Source: Paenibacillus vini
Lineage (GTDB): Bacteria > Bacillota > Bacilli > Paenibacillales > Paenibacillaceae
Direction of reading: 5' to 3'
Length of the DNA stretch: 64,000 nt
Assembly (NCBI RefSeq): GCF_018403325.1
Contig: NZ_BOSL01000007.1
Span: forward strand, 124,001-188,000
A program made the translations under genes and the position numbers. Below are positions 8,608-16,506 of this stretch, one piece after another. A model generated the notes under the pieces. It saw only the letters and a program-made list of their open reading frames with translations, did no database searches and was not told where the DNA came from. Position 1 is the first letter of the stretch, and every line of letters starts with the position of its first letter.

Positions 8608-9300
8608 ATGAAAGACTTCAGATATGAAATTGTGTCCATCAATACGGGTAAGCCTAAACCGCTGCCTTATCAAAACAAAGAAGTGTCGAGCGGGATTTTC
8701 AAGATTCCGGTCACTGAACCGTTGTTTCTGTCGGAGGTAAATTTCGATGGGGACGGGCAGGCGGATTTAGTGCATCATGGCGGGCGAGACAAAGCCGTAT
8801 GCGTGTATCCGCACGAGCATTACTCTCACTGGGAGAATGTATTGAATACCGCTTTGGAATTCGGAGCATTCGGAGAAAACCTGACTACGCGCGGATTGCT
8901 GGAAGACGAGGTCTGTATCGGTGATATATTTCAGTTAGGGGAAGCTACCGTTCAGGTCAGTCAACCCCGGCAGCCTTGTTACAAACTATCCGCCAGATAC
9001 GGCGCGCCTGATATGCCTCTACAAATTCAGGAGACCGGCTTCACCGGGTTTTACTTCCGGGTTCTGAAGGAAGGAATGGTATCTCAAACGGATGGCCTGA
9101 CTTTGGTAACGCGCCATCCTCAGGGAATAACCCTTTCCTTTGCCAACCGGATCATGCATCAGGGGAAGGACCGGTTCGAGGACATGAAGAAAATTTTGGA
9201 GGTAGCGGAACTCTCGGAAAGCTGGAAAGCTACTTTTCTGAAACGGCTCAAAGGTCATGAAGACAGCAACCGGGAGAGATTGACCGGTCAAATCGAGTAG
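8608..9300 (+). CDS. MOSC-domain protein (YiiM-like)
   Basis: A 230-residue MOSC (molybdenum-cofactor sulfurase C-terminal) protein of the YiiM/YuaD kind. The diagnostic conserved cysteine is Cys124 in SQPRQPCYKLSARYG. Other family landmarks are ADLVHHGGRDKAVCVYP (53-69), FGENLTTRGL (88-97) and VCIGDIFQLG (102-111). YiiM-like enzymes reduce hydroxylated purine analogues through a molybdenum cofactor bound to that cysteine; extension to this protein is by family. GAGGTGATC precedes ATG 8608. It ends 30 bp from the convergent serine hydrolase gene. Confidence 0.9.
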   Translation: MKDFRYEIVSINTGKPKPLPYQNKEVSSGIFKIPVTEPLFLSEVNFDGDGQADLVHHGGRDKAVCVYPHEHYSHWENVLNTALEFGAFGENLTTRGLLEDEVCIGDIFQLGEATVQVSQPRQPCYKLSARYGAPDMPLQIQETGFTGFYFRVLKEGMVSQTDGLTLVTRHPQGITLSFANRIMHQGKDRFEDMKKILEVAELSESWKATFLKRLKGHEDSNRERLTGQIE

Positions 9301-9329
9301 ACAAGGGTTTACAATCCGGCGGGGCGGGA

Positions 9330-10280
9330 TTAATGCTCCCGCCGGAGAAGAAACGGCGCGATGAACTGCCGGAATACATCTCCGGGGAATTGCGCTTTTT
9401 TTCGTTTATCATCGGTCAGAACAACTACGATCTCAAGCGAGGGAATGACATGAATAAACTGCCCTCCGAACCCCCGTGCATAGAAGTAATCGAAAGAAGC
9501 CTCCGAAGTATTCTCCGCTTCCAAGGTATACGAATCCGCCCACCAGTGCCAACCATAAGCCCCGCGACGGGGAGCTTCCACGTGAATAGCAGGTTGAACC
9601 GACCGTAAGGCCAGGTCTTTTGAGATGAGTTGTTGATTTTCCCATGAACCCTGGTTCAAATAGAGCTGCCCGAATTTCAACATATCCGACGGACGCAGCC
9701 ATAATCCGAAGCCCCCGGTATGAATGCCTTGAGGGTCTTGTTCCCATTTGTAAGACTCAATGCCGAGCGGACCGAACAAATTCATCTCGGCAAACCGGGC
9801 TATTGGCATGCCTGAGGCTTGTACGAGAATGGCGGACAACAGCTGCGAGACCCCGGAGTTGTACTCCATTCTGCTCCCCGGGGCATCGCGCAGCGGTTGA
9901 TCCAGCACAAATTGTACCCAATCGGGCGTACGGGTCATCCGTGGAAAAGAGTTAGCGCCGCCAAATTCGGTCCACTCCAAGCCGGCTGTCATCGTTAAGA
10001 GGTGATGCAGCGTCATTTCCCGGTAACGGGGATCCTCTTTCGCGGCAAGCTGCGGAAAAAATGTGCTGATCGTGGTGTCGGCTTGCGGAAGCAACCCCTG
10101 ATCCATGGCGATACAGATGAGAGCGGATAATATGCTTTTGGTGCATGAATTGGTTTTCGCAATTTTCGATGCCGTGTCCTGATCCCTATAATGCTCATAG
10201 ATAATTTCGCCTTTTTTGCTTATTAAACAGCTTCTAAGATCCAAAGGGGAAATACCCGAAGTCAGTGTTTGTAAGTTCAT
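9330..10280 (-). CDS. Serine hydrolase of the class C beta-lactamase / esterase fold
   Basis: A 316-residue protein without visible signal peptide. The nucleophile motif SxxK is Ser45-Cys-Thr-Lys48 (TNSCTKSIL), the YxN-like motif is Tyr140-Asn-Ser142 (RMEYNSGVSQ), and the third region contains HWWADSY and the C-terminal FGGQFIHVIP. Such proteins are usually esterases or peptidases rather than antibiotic-destroying beta-lactamases. AAGGAAGGATC lies just before ATG 10280. The 167-bp inverted-repeat element begins about 20 bp upstream, close enough to influence its expression. Confidence 0.87.
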   Translation of the reverse strand: MNLQTLTSGISPLDLRSCLISKKGEIIYEHYRDQDTASKIAKTNSCTKSILSALICIAMDQGLLPQADTTISTFFPQLAAKEDPRYREMTLHHLLTMTAGLEWTEFGGANSFPRMTRTPDWVQFVLDQPLRDAPGSRMEYNSGVSQLLSAILVQASGMPIARFAEMNLFGPLGIESYKWEQDPQGIHTGGFGLWLRPSDMLKFGQLYLNQGSWENQQLISKDLALRSVQPAIHVEAPRRGAYGWHWWADSYTLEAENTSEASFDYFYARGFGGQFIHVIPSLEIVVVLTDDKRKKAQFPGDVFRQFIAPFLLRREH

Positions 10281-10302
10281 ATGATCCTTCCTTTATATGA
10301 GT

Positions 10303-10469
10303 GTTCAAAAAGTCGGCTTTTCAGCACCGAGAAGGTTGGATGAAGGAGGGACTGAGGAGCGGAGCGTAGGCAAAACCTACGTGAGCACCGGAAGGCCCGC
10401 CTGAATTCAAGATTCGATGTCGGATATGCAACCTAATGTACTTCGTGATCAAAAGATGACTTTTTGAAC
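10303..10469. repeat. 167-bp non-coding element with inverted-repeat ends (MITE/REP-like)
   Basis: Twelve-base perfect termini, GTTCAAAAAGTC at 10303-10314 and GACTTTTTGAAC at 10458-10469, continue inward as an imperfect repeat (CTTTT-A-CAC matches) to about 30 bp. The interior has a smaller hairpin, GTAGGcaaaaCCTAC, near 10366-10380. No ORF with a ribosome binding site is inside. It lies between the divergent serine hydrolase and thioredoxin genes. No second copy was noticed in this window. The rest of the intergenic stretch (10470-10634) holds only the thioredoxin leader and nothing else I can name. Confidence 0.7.
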
Positions 10470-10634
10470 AACCTCTTTAATTCAAATCTGCCGATATGCT
10501 GTCCGGTTCAATTATGATCAGTTTACTTTAATTTTCGAAGAGCAACAAACCCGACGTGCAAATCCGGAGTGATGAATGATTGAATGACCAATGTAGAGTG
10601 AGCTACAATAAGTATTGTAAAGGAGGGGATACAG

Positions 10635-10961
10635 ATGGAGAGAATCCAATCGCAAGAACAGTTCAATGAACTGATTCAGAGAGACCAATTTACGGTAGTG
10701 AAATTTGATACGACATGGTGCCCGGATTGCAAAAATCTGGACCGGTTTATCGGGGGCATTATCGAGAAACATGATGACAAGGACTTTTACGCAATGGATG
10801 CGGAGGAGTTCCAACCGCTTGCGGAAGCCAATGAGGTTCGCGGGATCCCTAGTTTGCTGGTATACAAGAACGGGGAAAAAGTAGGGCATTTGCACAGCAA
10901 GTTCGCGAAGACGCCAACTCAAGTGAACGAATATCTGGAGGCTTTGGAAGCCCAGAAATAA
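10635..10961 (+). CDS. Thioredoxin-family protein
   Basis: A 108-residue cytosolic thioredoxin-like oxidoreductase. The redox motif is Cys29-Pro-Asp-Cys32 (TTWCPDCKNLD) in place of the classical WCGPC, and the cis-proline segment is RGIPSLLVYKNGE. The CPDC active site and short length match the YtpP/YdbP-like thioredoxins of Bacillota, which have general or unknown targets. AAGGAGGGG precedes ATG 10635. A terminator follows immediately, so it is a single-gene unit. Confidence 0.92.
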   Translation: MERIQSQEQFNELIQRDQFTVVKFDTTWCPDCKNLDRFIGGIIEKHDDKDFYAMDAEEFQPLAEANEVRGIPSLLVYKNGEKVGHLHSKFAKTPTQVNEYLEALEAQK

Positions 10962-10980
10962 TGAAAGACGAAACAAACCG

Positions 10981-11008
10981 GACCGCCTCTATTATCGAGG
11001 CGGTCTTT
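10981..11008 (+). terminator. Intrinsic terminator after thioredoxin gene
   Basis: Nine-bp GC-rich stem GACCGCCTC (10981-10989) with GAGGCGGTC (10997-11005), seven-base loop, then TTT. Confidence 0.88.
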
Positions 11009-11045
11009 GATGTTTATGGAGGAAACTGGACTTTGAGAAATTGAA

Positions 11046-11075
11046 TTGACGTAAACTCAAGCGTACTACTATTAT
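11046..11075 (+). promoter_or_regulatory. Candidate sigma-A promoter of the Lnr-like operon
   Basis: TTGACG (11046-11051), an 18-bp spacer and TATTAT (11070-11075), about 50 bp upstream of the histidine kinase start. Assigned by eye. Confidence 0.55.
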
Positions 11076-11126
11076 TAGTTAGATAGTGGAAACGGTTTAT
11101 TTCTACAATGCCCCGGAGGACTAACT

Positions 11127-12290
11127 ATGCGTACATACTGGATATGGTTTGGTATCCTATGCCTCATCTGGATATGCGGACTTTTGCATGGATCACCGGA
11201 TCATTCGGTGTCACCTACGAGAATTTTAGGCAGTGCTCTGTTTTTTACGGCATATTTCATATTACCTCTCCTGCGCAGCAGGCCGATCTTGTTGACGATC
11301 AACCTGATAGCCGGTTCTTGGCTGGCTATTATCGTTTTATGGCCGGAAATGAACGGCATCTTCAATCCGTATACACTTCTGATCCTGTCTATGCTCGCGG
11401 GAAATGCTGTATACACCTTACCATCTATCCATGCGAGCGTTCTCGGCATGACTCAAATCTTAGGCGTATTTATCCCCGGCATTTTAGGCTATCCTTCATT
11501 ACCTCCTATGTATATTGCTCTATACGCTGTTCTACATTTACTTGCGTTCATCCTATTCCGAACCTTATGGCAGCGGACTGAATCTACGGAAGCGCGCAAT
11601 GAAGCATTGTTAAGCGAGTATCGAAAATTAAAGCGGCGAATTGCATCGGATGAGGAATCTGCGCGGCGGGAAGAACGGGCTCAAGTCGGCCGGGATATTC
11701 ATGATTCCGTTGGACATAAGCTGACGGCCTTAGTCATGCAATTGGAAGTATTTCGCATGCGTAATGATATGGAGCCGGAGGTGCAAAATCATGTCCAAAA
11801 GCTGAAACAACTGGCGCAGGAAAGCCTGCAGGAAACAAGGAGTGCAGTCAAAACTTTGCAAGCCGACGAGCCCGGCGGATTGCCTGCCATCATGAGATTA
11901 ATTCGTAAACTCGAAGCGGATAGCATGATCAAAATTCACTTTACGGTCAAGCACGGAGCGTTCAATGCCCCACTCTCAAACAATCAGTCTATTGCGGTTT
12001 ATCGTGCCGTTCAGGAGGCTTTAACGAACATTATGAAGCATAGCAGGTCGCGGGAGGCCGAAGTGATATTCGAGGCGCCAGGGGGCAGTGTGTTCCGGTT
12101 TGAGATTGGCAACCCTGGAGTGCCGGATGCTAAGTTCCGGGAAGGATTCGGATTAACATCCATGCGGGAGCGAATTGAGAAATGTAACGGAAGACTTGAA
12201 GTAATAGCGAACCGTGACCGTTTCATCGTACGCGGCACATTGCCGCTGAATGGAATCCAAATACATACCGTCGATGGGGAGACTAGCTGA
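11127..12290 (+). CDS. Sensor histidine kinase, NarL-type (HisKA_3), LnrJ-like
   Basis: A 387-residue membrane sensor. About five to six hydrophobic segments fill residues 5-145 with little extracellular sequence, then comes a coiled linker and a HisKA_3 dimerisation helix with the phospho-accepting His192 in RDIHDSVGHKLTAL. The ATPase domain has the N-box QEALTNIMKHS and G-box GFGLTSMRERIE. An intramembrane-sensing layout like this is typical of kinases that monitor envelope stress or lipid-active antibiotics. CGGAGGA precedes ATG 11127, and the stop overlaps the response regulator start (TGATG). Gene order kinase-regulator-ATPase-permease-permease matches B. subtilis lnrJKLMN (yfiJKLMN); orthology is inferred from order, sizes and domains. 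Confidence 0.87.
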   Translation: MRTYWIWFGILCLIWICGLLHGSPDHSVSPTRILGSALFFTAYFILPLLRSRPILLTINLIAGSWLAIIVLWPEMNGIFNPYTLLILSMLAGNAVYTLPSIHASVLGMTQILGVFIPGILGYPSLPPMYIALYAVLHLLAFILFRTLWQRTESTEARNEALLSEYRKLKRRIASDEESARREERAQVGRDIHDSVGHKLTALVMQLEVFRMRNDMEPEVQNHVQKLKQLAQESLQETRSAVKTLQADEPGGLPAIMRLIRKLEADSMIKIHFTVKHGAFNAPLSNNQSIAVYRAVQEALTNIMKHSRSREAEVIFEAPGGSVFRFEIGNPGVPDAKFREGFGLTSMRERIEKCNGRLEVIANRDRFIVRGTLPLNGIQIHTVDGETS

Positions 12291-12928
12291 TGATTAGGAT
12301 ATTGCTTGCCGAGGATCAGGCTATGGTTCGACAAGGCTTGAAAATGATGATTGAGACGGACCCTGAACTGTGTGTAACCGTGGAAGCCGGAAATGGGAAA
12401 GAAGCGGTTGAATTGAGCGAGAGGCACCTCTTCGATCTTGCCATTCTCGACATCCAGATGCCGTTCATGAGCGGATTGGAGGCCGGGCGAATCATCCGCA
12501 AACGTTGGCCTGACCGGAAGGTGCTTATTTTGACGACGTTTAACGATGACGAATATGCCCTGGAGGCTCTTAAAAGCGGGGCGAGCGGATACTTGCTGAA
12601 GGATGCCGAACCCGAGGCGCTGATACGTTCTATTCGAAGCTGTATGTCGGGAGGGATGGCGATACAAGAGGATGTCGCGGCAAAAGTGATTCCTCGCCTG
12701 TTGCAGGGAGCGGGGGAATCCGCGAAGGCCGTCGATTCATCCATAACCCCGCGTGAGCTTGATATTCTGAAGCTGGTGGGAGAAGGCCGCAGTAACCGGG
12801 AGATCGCGGAGGAGCTTGGTTTGTCAGTAGGAACCGTAAAGAATCATATGAGTCAAATCATGGATAAGCTGGATTTGCGTGACCGTACCCAAATGGCCAT
12901 TTATGCCATTCGCCACAATGTCGTATAG
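12290..12928 (+). CDS. NarL/LuxR-type response regulator, LnrK-like
   Basis: A 212-residue regulator with an N-terminal receiver domain (phospho-acceptor Asp54 in LAILDIQMPF, acidic pocket AEDQ, conserved Lys in GYLLKDAEPE) and a C-terminal LuxR-type helix-turn-helix (ITPRELDILKLVGEG, then SNREIAEELGLSVGTVKNHM). It begins inside the kinase stop codon, so the pair is translationally coupled. It probably activates the ABC transporter genes downstream; two short palindromes in the 156-bp gap are candidate binding sites. In B. subtilis the counterpart LnrK responds to linear polyenes; that ligand is inference here. Confidence 0.9.
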   Translation: MIRILLAEDQAMVRQGLKMMIETDPELCVTVEAGNGKEAVELSERHLFDLAILDIQMPFMSGLEAGRIIRKRWPDRKVLILTTFNDDEYALEALKSGASGYLLKDAEPEALIRSIRSCMSGGMAIQEDVAAKVIPRLLQGAGESAKAVDSSITPRELDILKLVGEGRSNREIAEELGLSVGTVKNHMSQIMDKLDLRDRTQMAIYAIRHNVV

Positions 12929-12938
12929 ATAAGATATC

Positions 12939-12977
12939 GTAACAGCGTTACAAGGATCATACATGACTCAAGTCATG
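12939..12977. promoter_or_regulatory. Two palindromes between regulator and ABC genes, candidate operators
   Basis: GTAACagcGTTAC at 12939-12951 and CATGACTcaAGTCATG at 12962-12977 are perfect inverted repeats with 3- and 2-base centres. NarL-type regulators bind short inverted repeats, and these lie immediately upstream of the transporter genes the regulator should control. Neither is followed by a T run, so neither is a terminator. Confidence 0.45.
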
Positions 12978-13002
12978 GTTATAGAAGGAATGAATGACGG
13001 AG

Positions 13003-13026
13003 GGCAGTGGGAGCACTGTCTTTTTC
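13003..13026 (+). terminator. Weak intrinsic terminator between regulator and ABC genes
   Basis: GGCAGTG (13003-13009) can pair with CACTGTC (13014-13020, one G-U) before TTTTT. It may separate the two-component genes from the transporter genes or lower read-through. Confidence 0.5.
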
Positions 13027-13084
13027 CATATATACTTGCGAGTAGCTAATACAGGTTCTTACTCAGTTTGGGGAGGATGATGAA

Positions 13085-14017
13085 ATGCTGGAAGCAGTAG
13101 AATTACGCAAGGTATTTAAAGGTAAAACCGCGGTTGATCATGTGAGCCTTTACTTGGATGAAGGTGAATCCGTCGGCTTGCTGGGACCGAACGGAGCGGG
13201 AAAATCGACGACGATATCGTTGATATCCTCCTTGCTGGCACCGAGTTCCGGTGACGTAAGGCTGAATGGAAACAGTGTCATTGCGAAGCCGCAGCAGTTG
13301 CGGGAAGTTATCGGAGTTGTACCTCAGGAGATAGCTCTTTATGAAGCGCTTAGCGCCTACGAAAATTTGAAGTTTTTTGGACGGATCTACCGCTTGCAAG
13401 GTAAACAACTGGAAATGAAAATTCAGGAGTTGTTAGAGGTGATAGGCCTGAGAGACCGGCAGAAAGAGCTGATTAAAACTTATTCGGGAGGGATGAAGAG
13501 ACGGGTTAATATAGCTGCAGCCCTGATGCATGATCCTAAATTCGTCATCATGGATGAGCCGACCGTGGGGATCGATCCACAGTCCCGCAATCATATTTTG
13601 GAGACGGTAAGACTGTTAAACCGCGAAAAGGGGACGACGGTTTTGTATACCAGCCACTATATGGAAGAGGTTGAGCAGCTTTGCAGCCGGGTCTACATTA
13701 TGGATCACGGACGTATTATCGCGGCCGGCACAACCGAAGAACTGCGCCGCATCCTGTCCGGAGAAGATACGTTACTGCTTCAGCTTGATAAGCCTGACGA
13801 AAAGTTAGCTCAGGAACTTCGTGAGCTGGAGCCGGTCAGACAAGTAGAAGAGATGGATAGCGGGTTAAAGTTAATCGTTACCAAGCAGAGTCATCTTCTA
13901 TCCGAAGTTGTGCAAGCCGCTGAACGGCACCGGGTGCAAATCATCAATATCCACGTACAGACACCGACGCTGGAGGATGTATTCCTGCATCTGACCGGAC
14001 GAACTTTGAGAGATTAG
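13085..14017 (+). CDS. ABC transporter ATPase, LnrL-like (drug/antibiotic export)
   Basis: A 310-residue ABC-2-type ATPase: Walker A GPNGAGKST (34-42), Q-loop VVPQEIALYE, signature YSGGMKRR (133-140), Walker B plus catalytic glutamate FVIMDEPT (153-160), and the H-loop in YTSHYMEE. After residue 220 it carries the extra C-terminal domain usual in CcmA/NatA/DrrA-like exporters. GGGGAGG lies ahead of ATG 13085. It should energise the two permeases encoded next. Length equals that of B. subtilis LnrL (about 311), supporting a role in resistance to membrane-active linear polyenes, but the substrate is inferred. Confidence 0.9.
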   Translation: MLEAVELRKVFKGKTAVDHVSLYLDEGESVGLLGPNGAGKSTTISLISSLLAPSSGDVRLNGNSVIAKPQQLREVIGVVPQEIALYEALSAYENLKFFGRIYRLQGKQLEMKIQELLEVIGLRDRQKELIKTYSGGMKRRVNIAAALMHDPKFVIMDEPTVGIDPQSRNHILETVRLLNREKGTTVLYTSHYMEEVEQLCSRVYIMDHGRIIAAGTTEELRRILSGEDTLLLQLDKPDEKLAQELRELEPVRQVEEMDSGLKLIVTKQSHLLSEVVQAAERHRVQIINIHVQTPTLEDVFLHLTGRTLRD

Positions 14018-14029
14018 GGAGGGAGTCGC

Positions 14030-15307
14030 TTGATTTCATTTTTCAAGAAAGATTTCCTTGTATATTGGAGGGATCGGAAGGAGATCATCATCTCCTTGAT
14101 CACGCCGATGGTTCTCATTACGGTTCTTAGTTTAGCCTTGCCCGGATGGGTCGAGAATTCGACGAAATCCTTGCAGATGAAGGTGGCCTTCGTGAATTTG
14201 GATGACGAGGAGACCGGTTTGCAACAAATCAGGGAATTGCTGTCACAACAAACATTGCCTCAAGAGACAAAGGACCTCCTTGGGCAGCAGTTGGAACAAT
14301 CCGCACCGGCCGGACTTTTTAAGCAAGTGCTGCAAGAAGATTCCGTGAAGGAGATCGTTACCTTGGTCGAGTTGGATAACGAGGAAGCGCTCCGCAGGCT
14401 AGAAGATGGGCAAATTGATGCCTTATTTACCATACCGGAAGGTTTCACGTTTGCCGTCCTGAATAAAATGCTGCTCAATGAAGGAGAAGGATCGGAGATT
14501 CTCATTACGGCGGATGACGGTTCTCTTCAAGTTGACGTGTTGAAAGATATCATTGGCAGCTTTACTAGGACATTGAATTTACAGGCTGCGATCCGGCATG
14601 TTTCAGCCGGGAATCCCGACTTGGATGCCGACCGCTTAATGGCCGACAGCGAAATTGGCGGGCGGGAGATCGTACCCGGTGTTAAAATAGTGACTTCCTT
14701 TCAGTATTACGCTCTGGCGATCAGTATTGTATTCGCGCTGATGATTTCCGTTACCGTGTCCTCAAAAGCAATTGCGGAAAAACGGGAACATACCTTTGAA
14801 CGCATTCTGCTTGCCGGCTCTAAACCGGTGAACTATTTGTCGGGGAAGATGAGTTCTACGATTTGTTTGTCACTTGCTCAGCTTGTGATTGTCCTGCTCT
14901 TATCGCACTTTATTTTTGGCATTTTTACGGACCGGTCATGGCAATTTTGGACGGGGATGGCTGCAGTTCTTATTATAATGTCAGTTTGCATGGGGGCGTT
15001 GTCCTCCCTGTTCACTGCGCTCGTGTTTCGTTTGGATGATCAGGCGGCAAGTGGAATCAGTTTTATAGCTGTAATTATCGCCGGTTCGATCGGAGGCAGC
15101 TTTGTGCCTGTATATGTACTTCCCGAATGGCTGCAAGCGGCCGGCGAATGGACGCCGAACGGGTTGGGTTTGTCCGTTTTGCTGAAGTGGCTTCAGACGG
15201 AAACAATTAATGACCTTTCAGATGCGATGTTGAAGCTGGCTGCGTTTTCAATTATTTCGTTTGGATTAGCGGTCTGGATCTTTCCAAAAAGGGGGCGTGT
15301 CCAATGA
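14030..15307 (+). CDS. ABC-2-type permease, LnrM-like
   Basis: A 425-residue membrane subunit with the ABC-2/YhgE-type plan: one N-terminal transmembrane helix (about 20-40), a long extracellular region to about residue 215, then five or six helices clustered from 225 to 415. A TTG start at 14030 follows a GGGAGGGAG site 12 bp after the ATPase stop. It probably pairs with the next permease to form a heterodimeric channel that removes a lipophilic antibiotic from the membrane. Confidence 0.86.
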   Translation: MISFFKKDFLVYWRDRKEIIISLITPMVLITVLSLALPGWVENSTKSLQMKVAFVNLDDEETGLQQIRELLSQQTLPQETKDLLGQQLEQSAPAGLFKQVLQEDSVKEIVTLVELDNEEALRRLEDGQIDALFTIPEGFTFAVLNKMLLNEGEGSEILITADDGSLQVDVLKDIIGSFTRTLNLQAAIRHVSAGNPDLDADRLMADSEIGGREIVPGVKIVTSFQYYALAISIVFALMISVTVSSKAIAEKREHTFERILLAGSKPVNYLSGKMSSTICLSLAQLVIVLLLSHFIFGIFTDRSWQFWTGMAAVLIIMSVCMGALSSLFTALVFRLDDQAASGISFIAVIIAGSIGGSFVPVYVLPEWLQAAGEWTPNGLGLSVLLKWLQTETINDLSDAMLKLAAFSIISFGLAVWIFPKRGRVQ

Positions 15308-16407
15308 ATCCGGTGTTTATGGCTCAATGGATGAAGGAGAAGCGTTCCCCGCTCATGGTTCTACTGTTTTGCGGACTTAGTATCATTGCCACGCTTTTGT
15401 TCGGTCAAAGCGCGGACAGTAAGTTAAAGATCGGAGCTTTTCCGGCATCCGGTGTTGAAGCAGACACCGCGGAGGAATGGCTGGAGGTTCTTAATGCGAA
15501 CGATGCCATTGAATTTATCATGATGGATGAGCGGAAGGCCCGCTCGGAGGTAAATGAGGGGCGTACGGATGCGGCGATTCAGTTGATGGAGAAAGATTAT
15601 CGAATCATTGCCTCTATCGACAATCCAAATGTCCAGCTAGTGGGTCAAATTGTTCATTCCGCATTTATGGAGGAGCTTCAGTTACGGGCTGCCGAACAAT
15701 TTTCTAATGATGCTAAAGCGTTTCGGGAAGGGGTGGAATCCTTTCTGGAGAATCCGCCGCTGGCAGTTGGGGTACAGACTCCGGATGGCAAAGACCTGAT
15801 TGAATACGATATGAATCTCCAATTGTTGTTTACGTTTACTTTATTCCTGGCTTGCTTCACGATCGGATATAAAATTAACTCGATTACGATGGAAAAGGTG
15901 TCGGGGATTTGGAGCCGGATGATACTATCACCTGTGCGTAAATCGGAAATGTATATGGGCCACCTTATGTATAGCTCCCTCATTGGTTTTATACAAATAG
16001 TAACAGTTTTCCTATTATTCCGTTATATCGTCGGTTTCGATCTGGGCGGTCGATTCGGTATGCTTATAATCGTAGCGGCGCTGTATACATTGACGATTGT
16101 TGCCTTCTCCATGCTGCTTACAGGGATTTTGCGGACTCCGGAACAATTTAACATGGTTTTCCCGTCCGTCATTCCGATCATGCCGCTGATCAGCGGAGCC
16201 TATATGCCGCCGGGCACGATCACGAATCAGTTTCTGTTATTAGTTTCTGAAGTGCTTCCGCTTAAGCACGCGGTGGATGCGATGGTGAAAATCTCGATCT
16301 ACGATGCAGGCTGGCCGGATGTTTTTCTCCCGCTTGCCAAGCTAAGCATGATCGGCGTGATTTGCATGGGAGTCGGCATCAATTTAATGGAACGGCGCAA
16401 GGGTTGA
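15304..16407 (+). CDS. ABC-2-type permease, LnrN-like
   Basis: A 367-residue protein built like the preceding permease: one N-terminal helix, an extracellular segment to about residue 175, and a C-terminal block of about six helices. Its ATG overlaps the stop of the upstream permease by four bases (ATGA), so synthesis is coupled and a heterodimer is likely. No clear terminator follows before the next gene 99 bp downstream. Confidence 0.86.
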   Translation: MNPVFMAQWMKEKRSPLMVLLFCGLSIIATLLFGQSADSKLKIGAFPASGVEADTAEEWLEVLNANDAIEFIMMDERKARSEVNEGRTDAAIQLMEKDYRIIASIDNPNVQLVGQIVHSAFMEELQLRAAEQFSNDAKAFREGVESFLENPPLAVGVQTPDGKDLIEYDMNLQLLFTFTLFLACFTIGYKINSITMEKVSGIWSRMILSPVRKSEMYMGHLMYSSLIGFIQIVTVFLLFRYIVGFDLGGRFGMLIIVAALYTLTIVAFSMLLTGILRTPEQFNMVFPSVIPIMPLISGAYMPPGTITNQFLLLVSEVLPLKHAVDAMVKISIYDAGWPDVFLPLAKLSMIGVICMGVGINLMERRKG

Positions 16408-16506
16408 CTGCAGAAATACTAAATCGGAATTGGAATATGGCAATAAAGATGAATGGCAATCCGCTTCCCGTGACAAAATGTAATAAAAAACGGGAGAGTA
16501 GCCGCT

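Noticed and set aside
9316-9345. GC-rich hairpin (CCGGCGGG/CCCGCCGG) between the MOSC and serine hydrolase genes
   Set aside because: No T run on either strand, and it overlaps the serine hydrolase stop; not called a terminator.
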